From: Lineus longissimus
Lineage: Eukaryota > Nemertea > Pilidiophora > Heteronemertea > Lineidae
NCBI RefSeq assembly: GCF_910592395.1
Contig: NC_088318.1
Coordinates: 374,001-438,000, forward strand
Length of the DNA: 64,000 nucleotides
Direction of reading: 5' to 3'
In this document: one piece after another, positions 1 to 14,000 of the stretch
Layout of the letters: each line of letters starts with the position of its first letter
How positions within the stretch are numbered: position 1 is the stretch's first letter
Notes under the pieces: model-generated
The model's input: only the letters and a program-made list of their open reading frames with translations
The model's database searches: none
What the model was told of the DNA's origin: nothing
Position numbers and translations under genes: made by a program

Positions 1-1857
1 AAGTGCCGAAAGTACATGTAGTCGTAATATGACCATGCATATGAATCGCGTGATTTGCAAGAAGAATGTACGTGGGGTCACCTATTCGGTTGACTTTTGG
101 TCATACCGTATATTCGGTCGGGTCACTTACTCAGGCAACACCACGCAATCGGTTGAGACAAAAAAGTGCTGTCAGCGATACAATCATTATACCTCAGTAG
201 AGTACAGGGCACTACAAACGATGGTTTTATAATACGTATTATATTTTTATTGTTATAAATATTTACATAGATATATACAAAATAAAGCATCCGTCGTTGA
301 TCACAACTCCTATGTAACTAGAAGACGCATGTTTCACTAACTGGACCCGGCCCGAAGATTATTTTACGTTACTATGCACAAGAAATGTTTATGTGTAATC
401 ATCCTTATCATTAAATTACAAAGTGCATCACAGTACACGGTGTGTTATATAAGGCTGTTGATTTCACAACTAGTACTGTTGGTCTCACCTCGATCGACCG
501 ATAGGAAACAGGACTGCATCAGGGTGTCGAGTAACATTCTCATACACTTCACACGCAGTGGACTCGTCTCTCCCATGAAGGAACTTCGCCCCCCTCCCCC
601 ATTTGATTCATCCTCTCTAATTTTAACTGACAGCTCCGGATTCACCGCAAAGAGAGACCTAGCCCTACATTTAAGATCATGATAGTACAAAAGAATATAC
701 GCGCAGTTTTTTCAAGTTGTGTGTTTCATAGATTCTGGGCTGATCGTTACGGGTAATTAGTAGCTAGGGCCCACTTCATTAAGCGTGACCATTACAATTA
801 AACGGAAAATTCAAGAAACGCGAAGGAAACCAGTAGATATATATTATATGATTAAAACTAAAACCCATTTTAATTGTTTTTGTGATGTCATGATAAGTAT
901 CATAAAATATATATCACAATTAACTTAATACTAAACTATGTAGAAAAAAAGCATCAATGTGGTCTCTCAAGGATGTTATATAGAAAGTATAACTAGGTTC
1001 TGTACAGTGCATTGAAAAATAAGTGCTGGCTCCTGAGAGCATCTTGACCTCATGGTGATTGTAGTCCTATTGTAATAACAGTAGGAAGTCTGTGGTCTGT
1101 CATTTCCATGACTGCCCTTCGATATAATGCTAGAATTGTCAAACAGAGCGGACATCGCGAAGAAAGTGGTAGAATATGTTTTCCTAAAACTTCCTTTCCG
1201 ATGTCTAGTAGTTCCAAGGCAGACATCTCACATTGGGCAATGGTGTTTTTACTTGATCTATCCAATATCAAACAGCAAGACGAAATGATTGTGTCCTCTA
1301 TACCATTAACGAATGAGACATATTCCAAAAATATACTGAATTAATATTCCGACACTGTCGGTGTAATGGGAATCTATGTCACCAGAGATTTTGTGTCCCA
1401 TAGTAACCCCTTTGTAATGTTCGCGGGTTGTGACTTTTTCCTTCCCACTTCTTGTCAGAGCTCAAAGATTGTCGAGGACCTCAGTCTTCCTTGCCATCCT
1501 GTGACCTCCACCTGAACAGATGATTTCTTCAGGGAAAGGGAAAAACCCTGTATTGCTCACCGACTCGGCACATGGCTATCGGCAGGATACAGTACATTTA
1601 AGTCAATGACTTCTCAAGAACAAGATCTATTGTTCTCAAGGTACTCCTTAGAGGACATAATCGTCCATTAAGTACTCCGGCGTGTAAGCAGAATAAGTCC
1701 CCTACAGCATTAGCTCTGATCTATTTTTGGGCGAGTGTATCCATATAGAAATCAATGAGCGAAATTCAAAATCTGCAATCCAATCTGCTCTTCCCTGGAC
1801 AATTCTCTCAAGTGACACAGTTTCCGATTACACCGGCACTCGTCAATCACGTCTTCA
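1..1857. other. 3' flank of the receptor gene
   Basis: This stretch holds only short, unrelated open frames. It should include the 3' UTR of the receptor. I see no AATAAA (TTTATT on the plus strand) between about 720 and 1857; the nearest variant is ATTAAA (TTTAAT at 869-874), which would give a UTR of about 1 kb. Confidence 0.4.
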
Positions 1858-2067
1858 CTATACACTAGTAGCATCTGTATAGTTATTCATACTGATGACC
1901 ACCCTTTTCCCATTCACATTCGGCGAGGATGGCGTAGAGTCCACAAGGTCCTGCTTAACTGAAGCGTCTATCATTGCAGTGATCTTACGGTCCAAATGAC
2001 TCGAACCGAGTTTGAGATTTTTTTGACGTAAAACTTCAAGTTGCATATATATCTTCTTGAATTCTTC
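1858..2067 (-). CDS. Coding exon 13: coiled-coil tail and stop (residues 719-787)
   Basis: The acceptor is TCCTCTTTCAG. It reads EEFKKIYMQLEVLRQKN, a short amphipathic coiled coil like the one after the tail linker of GPR158-like proteins, then a Ser/Pro-containing end and a TAG stop at 1860-1858. I chose this as the last exon because the frame stops here and no good donor precedes the stop. A longer isoform that splices out before the stop cannot be ruled out. Confidence 0.85.
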   Translation of the reverse strand, partial: EEFKKIYMQLEVLRQKNLKLGSSHLDRKITAMIDASVKQDLVDSTPSSPNVNGKRVVISMNNYTDATSV

Positions 2068-5000
2068 CTGAAAGAGGATCAAAAACTTTAAGTAATGAGA
2101 TTCATCGCTGCAATTCATTACAGACATGCCACATATTAAAAGTATTTTCCTTCAAATTATCAAGATCCTAAAATGAGCAGTGACACTGTGGTCCGATTTG
2201 TTTTGATCAAAACAGCAACTGACCTACCTCCGGCAACGTTTGTCATTCATTACTGGTTATTTACCATTATCTTTAAACATTAGACGACTGTTAACAAACG
2301 CCTCACATCGATGCCATTACAAAGAAATGTATCGTGACAAAAGTTAGGCAATACTTTTTACAGAACGTTTCGCAGATGGTGGTTTGGCTATGTGACAAGA
2401 GCCAAAGGAACCCTTGCGAATATCAAGATCAAGGAAACGTGGGCGACCAAAGAGGATTGGACGGGAAAAAGCACTGGAGATCTGATCCGCCTCGCAGAGG
2501 ATAGACAACTAGTAGTCAAGGCTGCCGGACAAACAGATGAGTTAGATTTGATAGATTTGTCACCTACTGTGGGACCGAGACTCTCCTGATCGCCAAAAGA
2601 TGGGTCTCAATTACCTGAAGGTCTTTCTCCACATTACTGCTATAGTCACTGTCCTCGTTCTTCTCCCCCAGTGCCCCCATCGTCCCCATCGTCCCCCCAG
2701 ATGTGACTGTACTCAGTAATGTGGTCTGAGCTCCTCCTCCGCCTCGTGGTGCTGCGACATACTTCGAACCCCTGCTGACTGTTGTCTGAGTTTGTTCTTT
2801 ATTACGATGTTTTATTACCACATATGCCTGAAGCGAATAAGAAGATGTTTCAAATGAAGTAACGCTGTTGATATATACGCACCACTGGTTCCAGGCTTGA
2901 TGTCCCAAGGCCTTTACTAGTCTACCAGCGGATAACGCCATTGAAGAAGCATAACACAATTCTCGTCAAGATGTCCTAAGACCTTTCTGTGACCAGAGGT
3001 ACTGAGACTTCATTAACGATCTCGACTGGATGTGCCAATAATGGCTGAGGTACTAGTCTGTGTGCAGGAGAACTTCATTAGAAGCAATACACACTTCTAG
3101 CTGTGTCTTTTCAAGGAATCAGAAGCTATCTTAATATTGTAGGCACAGAAAACATGCAACACCAATTCTTGCATGGGCTTGATAGGAATGATGAATCACT
3201 TACTTTGCTACCAAATAAGAAGGCAAGAGTGACGGTCGTGGTGAGTTGTGTGTGTAGAAAAAGAACTAAATACAACAAATCTGGGTTGGATGGCGACTGT
3301 AAAAATAACCTGAAACAAAAGAAAAGATGACTGAACTGACTGGGTTGCTGCAAAGTGTAACACTTTTTGCACTTCCATGTGTCTGGTGTAAGAAAACGAT
3401 ATTTCCAATTCACAGGCAAGGTTTTCTTGTGGAAACCTCATTCACGGGTGAGGTTCTTTGGAAATTCTTACAGGGGGTAAAGGTTTGACTGGTGGTTGAC
3501 TTGGAAATCTCTGGCAAAATCCAACAACAGGGACATGCATGACGACGCAATGATAATGATGATGATGCAATGAAGGCAGTAACGACGTTTTCAATGTTTA
3601 TATATTTTGAAAGAAAAAGACACTTACATAGATATATTTAAAAATAGTGACAAGAGTGTTTCATTATATATAGCCCAGCTGATGAACCTGCTCTCGTTGA
3701 ATTCTGATGGCGCTTTCCTCACCACGATACACAATCGGATGCCCCACAGCAACAGGAGAAGTTCCCCTAGAAATACAAATAAAATAGAAGTAACTGGTCA
3801 TGTTCTCATTGTCTTTGTCTTTTCTTATTATCTCCCAATGCGAGACCTGTTTTTCAGTTATTGGGCCTATGATGGAGTTCCCATCAATTGATCGTCCATT
3901 GGCCATCAGTGGGTCTACCATGGGCCATCAGTGGGTCTACCATGGGCCATCGGTGGGTCTACCATGGGCCATCAGTGGGTCTACCATGGGTCATCAGTGG
4001 GTCTACCATGGGCCATCAGTGGGTCTACTAGGGCCATCAGTGGGTCTACCATGGGCCATCAGTGAGTTTACCATGGGCCATCAGTGGGTCTACCATGGGC
4101 CATCAGTGGGTCTACAATGGGCCATCAGTGGGTCTACCATGGGCCATCAGTGGGTCTACCATGGGCTATCATGGAATCTATGATGGGACCCGTGTGTAAA
4201 ACTTGGTTGTGATAATCATCAGAGAACCATCCACGGGTCCATCAATGATCCATGGATACTCACTTTTGCCTGTGCATAAGCAGCGTTTATAAGGACAACC
4301 CACACTTACACACTGCTTTTATTCAAACCCACAACTTCAGAATAAGATGATTCGTTGACCAGAAGCTTATCTATAACCACCCAAGTACTAAACAGGAGTT
4401 AAAACTCTCCTCTGGCATTTTTAGGAGGTCATACTACTGCCAGGTCAACATCCTTAATTGGTAACTAAACGCAATGCTTGCTTATCATATATACAACACA
4501 ACGCTTGCTTATCATATATACAACACAACGCTTGCTTATCATATATACAACACAACGCTTGCTGATCATATATACAACCAGCCAAAACACAGATGGAGAA
4601 GAGGAGAAATCTTGTTCTGCCTTTTTAGAGATGATGTGTTTTCATTGGTACAACTCACCAACAGCGGCACAGTAGTCCCAGACATCAAAGGAACACTGGA
4701 ATGCCTTTAAGCCACTTGTGTGTCTACCTACAAAGGAAGAGGAGATCATGACACATTTACATCATTGAACGTGCAGTTACAAAGTTACCCTCCCATCTCC
4801 GTTTTAGGTGAGAATAAAAGCAAGTCTTTGATGTTTGAGCAAATGTGTCGTTCCAAATTCAAATCAGATTACTTATTCCTTATCACGCACGAGATTCAAT
4901 CCAATTAAAATACTAAAACTATGATATATGATAAACATCGAAAGGGACAATTTGGGCAAGAGGTAAGCTGCTTTCTCATCCAAAGTTGGACCAAGCGATT

Positions 5001-8000
5001 TTGATGACGCATGGTCATTTTCGAAGAACTCTTCATTCCCAAACCGCAAAGGATGCATATACAACAGTATTACTATACCTCCAAAGAGGGGGCCATGTGT
5101 CTTACCCTGTACAACCTGTGGTCTCCCCACCACCGTCCGCACTGCCATCCACGCAAGGAAGATGGATGCTATTATTGCCAAGCGCTTGATTAAGTCTGTG
5201 TCCGAGATCTTTACTCTTTGAGCAGATTTCACTCGAAACACCACCGAGATCCTGAAAGAGAGCATTGTAAAGTTAACGTGTGACACTTGCGAAGCGGCCT
5301 TGCTCCTTGTTGTTAAGTAGTCATGTTATCAACTATCTAGCTTATGTCCGCTGGTATTCACTACCTTCGACTGCAGCGGTAATGCACCTTTAAGACTCCA
5401 ACTACGCTAATTAAATTCAATCTTCTCCAATTTGATAGGATAGAGTCCCAATGCCATTTGGAGTAATTTAAATCAGAATGTTGCCTGGAGGCAAATTCGT
5501 TGAACTTTATCATGAGTCAATCTTTTATTAACCCCAGAAAAACCGTTTAATGGTAGATCAATTTCAATTTGGAAAGAGACAATACGTGTTTTACCTCCAT
5601 GTTTTTAATAAAAGAGCACCATAAGATATAGAGAATCCGAGCTCACGAAGCCACAGCCGCAGTGAACATGTGATCTCAGTTGCCTCAAAGTAGCTAACAA
5701 TCATCTGCAAATGAAATGAAACCAAATGAAGCACAACATTATCATCAGGATATACTACTTCAGCCAGAGTTATAAGGGGTTAACGTGGCCATTTGTCATG
5801 ATTCACTTGTCACGAGTTAACTGACACGACGTGAGTGTGGAAAGTGACGTCGTGAATCGTATGTAGCCCGCTCTTTGGAAATGACTTGTTCGTTCTTCAT
5901 GTCACACATGAAAAGTGAACAGTGACACGTTACATGTGAAAACGTGAACTCTGTATAATCGCAGTCTTCCAGGACATCTTTGGTACGCTTTGCTAACCGT
6001 AAGCTTACATGGAAAAAACACAAGTCTCACGAGGACGCTGACGACCAATGCTACTGATACGCCACTAATAGGGCTTCCAGAGAAATAAAAAGCGAATTGC
6101 TGAGAAGTTGATTTTTTAAAGCATTGCTGCTATGCACACTCACAGCAGTCGCAGGTTTACCTCAATTATATCTCGCAAAGCATTTTTATGATTTCTGAAA
6201 AAAAAGTTTTCCGATGTGTCCGAGATAAAACTGGTTAAAAAAAGAAAACGGTGTGGCCATCCAATAAAATACAACATAAGAAGGTTACAGAATAGCAACT
6301 TACCGGGCTGTATAACAGCAAGGCGCCGAGGAGGATTATATTTAGGAGGACTGGACTAGCTGCCCTTAAAATCTGAAAGCGAAATTTTACAAACATCTTA
6401 ATGAAAGTCAATGGGATTGAATTCACTTTCTTTGACGATGAAGTTATTGTTACTTCGTTATTCATAATCATGGTCTTAAATGAGTGAGCAGAATCGTGGA
6501 ATGTAAATGAGATTAACGTTGTCTCGTTGTCATGTTTCACTTGTCACAAGTTAACTGACTTAGGCTTGAAAACACAACGTAAGGGTGAAAAGTGACCTCG
6601 TGAATCGTATGTAGCCCGCTCTTTGGAAACAACTTGTTCGTTCTTCATGTCACGCATGAAAAGTGAACAGTGACACGTTACATGGGAAAACGTGAACTTT
6701 ATACAATCATGATTCCAAGTCAAAATCCTCTGCAGAGACACATTGATTTCATTTACCTTGACTTCTCTATACGTCCAGACGAACAACATCATGATGGCTA
6801 TGCTAGCCATGACCATGCAGGACAGACCCAGCAGGATGCTTCTCTGCACCCAGTCGAGGCTGATCACGCATGGCCGACTGTCCGTACACTCGTCACACCC
6901 AGGAGCGCATTTCAAACAGTTGAAGTATGCATCGTAGTAATTTTCTTCATTGCCCTGAAGAAAAATGAGAATAACATAAAAAATGACTTGCCAAAAGTAG
7001 ATGTTATTGAATAGCTATACGGAGCGGTATGTTGACAGATAAAAGGTATGGTTCTGTAGAGACGCATGACTTTCAGTACAGCAGAGATTAAAAGCGTATA
7101 ATAGAATCCTCTGTCTCCGTGAGATGCTATCATAACAAATTGACCACTGTTGCACTGGTAAGGTGAGATATGCTTTTTCTGCTCGTGTGAAATGAATGCC
7201 GATCGCCAAAGGAAAAAATGTTCATGGCACAAAAGACACAATCAAAGATAATGTCATAGTCTAGAGCCGTGTACAATAACTGAACAATAGTGTTGGACAT
7301 CCTGTGGGACTATGATTACTGTTGCACTGGCCCTCAATATGATGACTAAGCTTATATATTGGTTCCACAGATGCAACCTGGTGTAATTGTGAGCAAGTCA
7401 TTCTCCTTCTTCTTCATACGATATCAGTGTCTGACAGCTATAGGTTTATTAGGAATCTTTAACAACATTATTGACCAAGTTCCCAAAGGTATTGCCACTT
7501 TCTTTGAGGAGTTGCTGTATTAACGGCACGAGTCTGCTGTCAATATATCAACCATCTCCACCATCGATCTCTAATTAGACCTGGGGACAACTGATACGAA
7601 GAAACACAGGTCATGTTAAAGAACCATTTTGCTTTAGTCGTTCGTACGCTCAGTTGAACGATGCCACGCCAATAACAAAGCTTCTGGTGGTGGCATTTTT
7701 CACCGGTAGGAGGCTCTTTCCGACTTCTTTACGGTTTCTCTAACTTTTTCCGTATTACTCTGAGTGTTATTGGCACACATCATTGACCCCATTAAACATA
7801 GGTCTTTGCTCTTCAATGCCTTATTTTTGGAAATCCCAATATTTTTCCCAGAATCCGACCTTTCAAGGAAAAGTCTGACAATGCCGGACTTTTGTCGGAT
7901 AAATCAAGAAAAGTTAGAGAAACCGTTAAGAAGTCGGAACAATCCTCCTTCTGGTGTTTCTACAGTTGATTACAAAACCAGTTTCTAGAAAGAAGTAACC

Positions 8001-11000
8001 TTAAGCAATGCCCACCTTCATTTTCTTCTCGAATTCATATTCTATCTCTGAGCCGTTGAAGTAGGTATAGCCGCTGTCAGGGTCGGGGAAGTAGTAGCCT
8101 CTCTTACAGTAACATTTGTAAGACCCTCGCCGGAAGCCGAGACCCTGTACTGGAACACACTAGAAAATGAAGAAGAGAGAAATGATGACATTATTCTCAA
8201 ATCAACGAGAAAGGCCGATTACAATAAACTCTATATTGACGGTGATGGGTCAGTCTGGCAAGAAATCCACTGCTGTCATCATCACATGTTCAGAGACACG
8301 AAATGGCAGATACATTTTTCATGCGACTGTCAATGATGCGGAAATGTGTCTCCTACAGACTCACTGGCCTTTATAACAAGCTTGGATGTCAGGTACATCC
8401 ATCTTGTTAAGCACAAATGATGCTACTTGTACACTCTCTTTAGCATTCGAAAAACCGTTACAGGTTTTCCGGCCAACACAATATGCTCCACAAAAGGTAA
8501 AAAAGGGGTAAAATGAAAAACCTCTAATGTTGCTTAGCATCTGAAAATCGGTTTTTCATGTGTTAAACAACCTCTACGGGGAGCTTATCTGTGATGACGG
8601 TATAACCGTAATAGGTTTTTCAAAAGCTAAAAACCTTTGTTTCTGACAGTAGTTTCCCTGTCAGGACAAACAATCGCGACAAGAGGACAACACCTATCAT
8701 TTTACATCGAAGCCTTTGGCGACAAACAACTCGATCACTCTCTGATCATCGTACTTGAGCAGCCAAGCACCTTTACACGAATCTTTATTGATGATGAGGA
8801 CAATAATCTTACAGAAATCAAATGGCTATTCTGATTGATGAGGATTTTGACGAGAACTTGATTACCTCGGTTGTATCCTCTTTGCATTTGGATGACCCTG
8901 CGAAGACGTTTGTTTCCATCGCTGGTGACCCCGGTGGACTGTGGCACTGGTTTATATCGACCTTCTGGAGATCTATGTCAATCCCGCTAGTGCCTCTGAA
9001 ACGCAAACAGAATACTCTTAACATATTTTTTACAGTTTTTTGCAAAGTGTGAAAATAAAAAAAACCCCAAAACTAATTGCTTAATTTTAAAAGCCATGTT
9101 TTTATTCATATTATTACTTCCACATGGGACTTTATTTATTTGATTATAAAACTTTTGGATACAGGGTATGAAATTTCTGTCGTGTTTTTTAAACAAAATT
9201 TTATTTTCGCAAATTGAATTATTTTCTTCAACCGTGAATATAAAACGCAGACGGAAATTTTGTGCTTTACAGAGATTTGTTAAGTGTTTGATGGCTAGAT
9301 GGTGGTCAAACCTTAATGTCTGATAAGCGAAAAGGATTCAGCATATGCTTTTAACCCTTTGTACGCGGAACACCGAGACTCAGGGTAAACGTTACACAGA
9401 CAAAGGTTTACTTTCTTCTAATTGTGTTCCCTCTCATTGTTCGTTTAGCAAACGCTTTGTGTTCCCCTGTTGAACAGTCATGTTCTCTCTTGTTGTCTAT
9501 TGCATACAGAAGCACTGAGATATGGGAAGTTTAAAATACGCTTCAACTGTCTAAAATGGCAAGTCGTCACTAGTCGCAGCTCATCAATTTGCTTGTGGGA
9601 GTCTCTTGCTGGGCAGGCGGGAAACATCCTAGATGTAAAAGGTTTATCCTGCTATCGATGATCCACAATTGACTCTGTAACAAGGTTTGATAAGAGAGCA
9701 GGAAACTGCCCCCTTTACCGATGCAATTTTAGTGCTTTTAGTTGGAGTGCTATCAGGATAATGACAGCCATTACGTAGTGATCTCCTCCAATCTACTCAG
9801 TTATGTACACGGTAATGACAGCCTTATTGACCAGATCACTGACCAAACTACTGAGGTAAACAGCGCTAATGTGCTCAAGTAATTGGTATCAGGAAAGATA
9901 GCATAGATGCATCTTGACCACTTCCTGAGGTAAGCTACGAGAATGAAATGGGTATAAACGTTAGAAAAACGAATTACAGTAATTCAATCTGTAACCTTGG
10001 CATTTTACAGTCTCACCATTAGAGAGCATCTCAATCGAATTAGTCCAAGGTCCGCCTTGATGTCAGACAGTTAATGGGAATTTACCACCCCGGAGCCTTA
10101 ATTACTTGTCTTAATTCTTCAGTCATTCATTGGTTATTCAAGTATCCGCCCTGATCCATTCTAAAGTCCATCAGCGAGATTGCCAATCTTCTGTCCTCAG
10201 GTTGCATCCATTGTAGCCACGACCCGGAGTCACGACCCCGCTACTTTTCTTACGAAGGAAGTTTATTGAAAAGTTATATCGGAGACTCAAAGAGAGAAGA
10301 TCGGAGATAGGTTCTGGTATCATTAGATCGAATCTTAGTCTATCGGTCACGATAAGTCATTCGATATGTCGTTTAGAAAAGCAATTGATAGATGTCTGTC
10401 TGTATTTGTTGTCTCACCAGACACTGCTCGGGTGGCAATGACAATTTGCCCGAAATCTCCGCTACCGCCTCGGTATTGGCCGACTTTTTCAGCTCCACCC
10501 CGCGGTGTTTGGTGAGACAACCAGTACCTCCAGTTCGGTATCAAGTCCTTACTCTCAGACCGTCAGCGAGCAGTAGGACATGACTTATTCTACAGACTGG
10601 AGACTAAGTATTGAAGCGGCATCGTACCCGACTTACTTAAAATGGAAGTGCCCGTATTTATCTTTACCAAAGAAAGGCACAGTGTACGTCATCATCCAGA
10701 TGTTGCCGCCTCCACAATCAAAATACGGCAGTGACCAATGGCCGTCCTCGTAACGGACGGTCAGGCTACGGTCGATTCTGATTGGTCCCAAAGATGTTTC
10801 ACTGATGCGCATGCGCTCTTCACCTGAAAGTAAACAATTTGCAGACGCATAAGCTAACGATGAATCTTGGGAACTTGGGAAAGGGGATATAAAAAAGACC
10901 CGTCCATAGCGGTTTTTGTACAACATGCGTGAATACGTTTGAGGTTAGCAAGACATGTTTATTGACAAGTTCGTTAGGTACATCATCATTAGCGAGGTAT

Positions 11001-14000
11001 CTTTGATCTAGCCGCAAATTTGGTGAGGCAAACATCGCCTGCAGCCCAACTCTGCACAAAAACAACGCTGTACCTCATCAAGCACATCAGAATAAACACC
11101 AACTACATATCTATCTTTTTATATCAGAGTCGCATCAGACGGCATGCCTGTTCCAACCGGGATAACAGTCGTTAGCCATGTTTTTGCTGTGGCTCCCTGG
11201 GGCATTTCATCGAGGCTTGGTCCTTGGATGAGAGAAAGTGTACTCATTTGATATCACCTGGTATCCCGTATGATTGATGACCCTTTTGTCCTTGTTCGAG
11301 ATGTTAACCTTTACCATGGATTGCTTCATCGCTAATATCGCTAATATAAATGACAATCATAATGATGGAGAACGCCCCGCAAGTGGCTGGCGTCCTCACT
11401 TATGTTCCATCGTCATATGAGGAGATCGTGAAGGGTAGAGAAGGTACAAGAAGAGGAGATAACACGGATCATGACAGAACTCTCTGATCCTGGCCAACGA
11501 TGGATAACAGAACCACAAGTTTCTATCATGATGTCTATGGGTGATTCACTTTTTCGAAGTATGCAGCCCTTTTTATTGCCACGACGAAGCTATCCATCGC
11601 TACAGAACCAAACAGAAATTGAACCAACAAAAGATTTGTTGCGATCCGTATGCTTTTCAGGGTAAAATGGCATTCAGTGGAACCTAAGGTCATGTTACTA
11701 GGTGATGGCGAGAAAGAGCGCGAGGCAGCGCTGTCATTTTTCTTCACTCATGTGTACCCGGACGACTATTGGATATTTCAGCTCGGTCAATCATATTCTA
11801 CAATGAAAGCTAAACATGATGATGTGTTATCCCCTCCAGTTGGCCGTGACAAATCTGATTAGGCATTAACCGGCTGAGTTGCTATCTCTATGATGTCTTC
11901 ATTCTTCAATGATTTTGTCAATGCATAACTAAATGTAAGCAACATGTATATACATGTATAGTTACCATGTCGCAATTTATGGACATACAGCAGAATATGT
12001 TATTGATGATGGAACAGATTTTACGTATACGTATCGGTCAATGGAACGGCTGTGTAGGGCAGTCATTCTCTTACGATTGATCATTTCATATCTTCTTTGT
12101 TTCGGCAGCTACAGCAAATAGATATCGAAACCTGTACAACCATTGAATTCTTCTTCATAACATTTGTAAATATCTAAAGAGAACACATTCACAGATGGAA
12201 ATCATACTGAAACCTTTCAGTAGATGCGCTGCTTAGGAGGAGTTACAACCTGAGCAGTTTCGACGGGTACCAATAACGGCGAGCAATGACATCAATCAAA
12301 CCACCTCTGCTGGTAGCTATTTTGATCCAGCAGTGAAGTCAGATATCAGGTAATTTAGCTGAGCAGAATAGACATACTTGCGTAACCACCCAAAATCGGA
12401 ACGTATAGTCGAAACCCACCTTACAAGGGTATAACATCAAAGATACAAGCCCAGTTGACCATGCTAAATTCTTGTCGGATTCTTCGAAAATATAAACCCC
12501 GTTAACTCCCACATCCACCTCCGTGACCTTCAGCAGATCTGTAATAGTACCCCTTCACCTTTCTTCTAGACACGAATCAATTTCACCTCATCCGGTACAA
12601 TGGAGCTTCCCATTGCTTATATTCCGGCGTATTCAGACATCGAGATTGGAAATTCCTCTTCACCAGCAGATTGCAACAAGCTCTGATGTCAGCATTTCTC
12701 ATGCTGCGATTTAAATCTCTTCAATAATAGGGTATAGTGTTGCTTGTCTACAGTATAGATCACTCGTACAAATGAAATTCACTTATAACGATCTCATAAA
12801 GCCCAGTTCACCTCTCGCAGCATGCCATGATATTCCTTTTTATCACAACCTTTTTATGCTGGCACAGCTCACACGTTCAAAATATAATCTCCTCATGATT
12901 CGACGGACAAGCCGGCAAGATCAATCGATCATTCGCAGACAAGACAAGGTGATAATTGATGGTAAAACGGTAAAACCTATGCAATCGCACATTGAAGGGA
13001 GGGGCGCGACGTCGAGAATTCTAAGCAGCACAAAAGCTACTTTGAAGGCAAATAAAGAACTTAAGGCAAAATCAATAATATTATGTACATGTAACAGGAA
13101 GATAATGTTGTGTTATAAGAAGATATAAAAAGTCACTCATAAGTAGGCTTAACAAATAATACCCTGTCCTTTTGGACCGCTGTGCAAAAACTACTTGGCC
13201 GATTTCTTCAAAGTTTTGTTTAGTATCGATGATGTTGGTTCATTTTGAGAAGAAAACCAAAAAACCAGTGAAAATATTTTTTTGGAATTACAAGTCTTCT
13301 TTTTCGTTAGATTCTTATTAACAACTTTGGTATTTTAAAACTTATAATTGAGACTGTTCATTTGAGCTAGCTGGATGTCATTATTATTCTAACTAAACCA
13401 CTCAGCAATCATTTACGCTTAGTAAATATATTTTTTTAAATCTTTTACTTTGCCTTCATTAGTGTCTCGTATCATTCTAATTAGTATTCATTTGTTTCCT
13501 ACGTAAACAGAAGAAACTTTTAGTCAATTTGTTTAAATGTGTTGTCATTTGAATTGTCTACCTTCATTACCATGCTAAAAGAATGAAACACTCTATTTCA
13601 GCATCACTCAATAGCACCGCTGGAAGCGATGTCTACGCCATTTTAACTCAGTTTTTCAGCAAACCGTACTTCAGTATCTCGTTGCTCTAAAATGTCAATT
13701 CGACACTAACACATTGAAAATACTGCAAGAGCTTCTGGTAATCTCTTCCTTTTTACGTTTATGACATTTTCCTCTCACAACTTACAGCATTGTTCTGTTT
13801 CTTAAGGGGCTTGAAGATCGATGAAGACAGACCTGCACTGTCAATGTTTTTATGTGCTCCAGTCACTGTAAGGAAGGAATTCTTAATCCACCGTAGATAA
13901 TATAAAAATTAAATCTCTAGAACTAACTGGTCCAAACGTATCCACTTTCCTCCAGGGATAGTGAACGTTGGTTAATGCAACCACTGTCGTGTGATTGGTT

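Noticed and set aside
3800-4183. 127-codon plus-strand frame with HQWVYHGPSVGL repeats
   Set aside because: It is a translation of the 22-bp minisatellite in an intron.
6912-7241. Frame with CLLCHEHFF...H that looks like a zinc finger start
   Set aside because: It runs through the intron and into exon 5 in the wrong frame, has only one partial finger, and lacks repeats of the motif.
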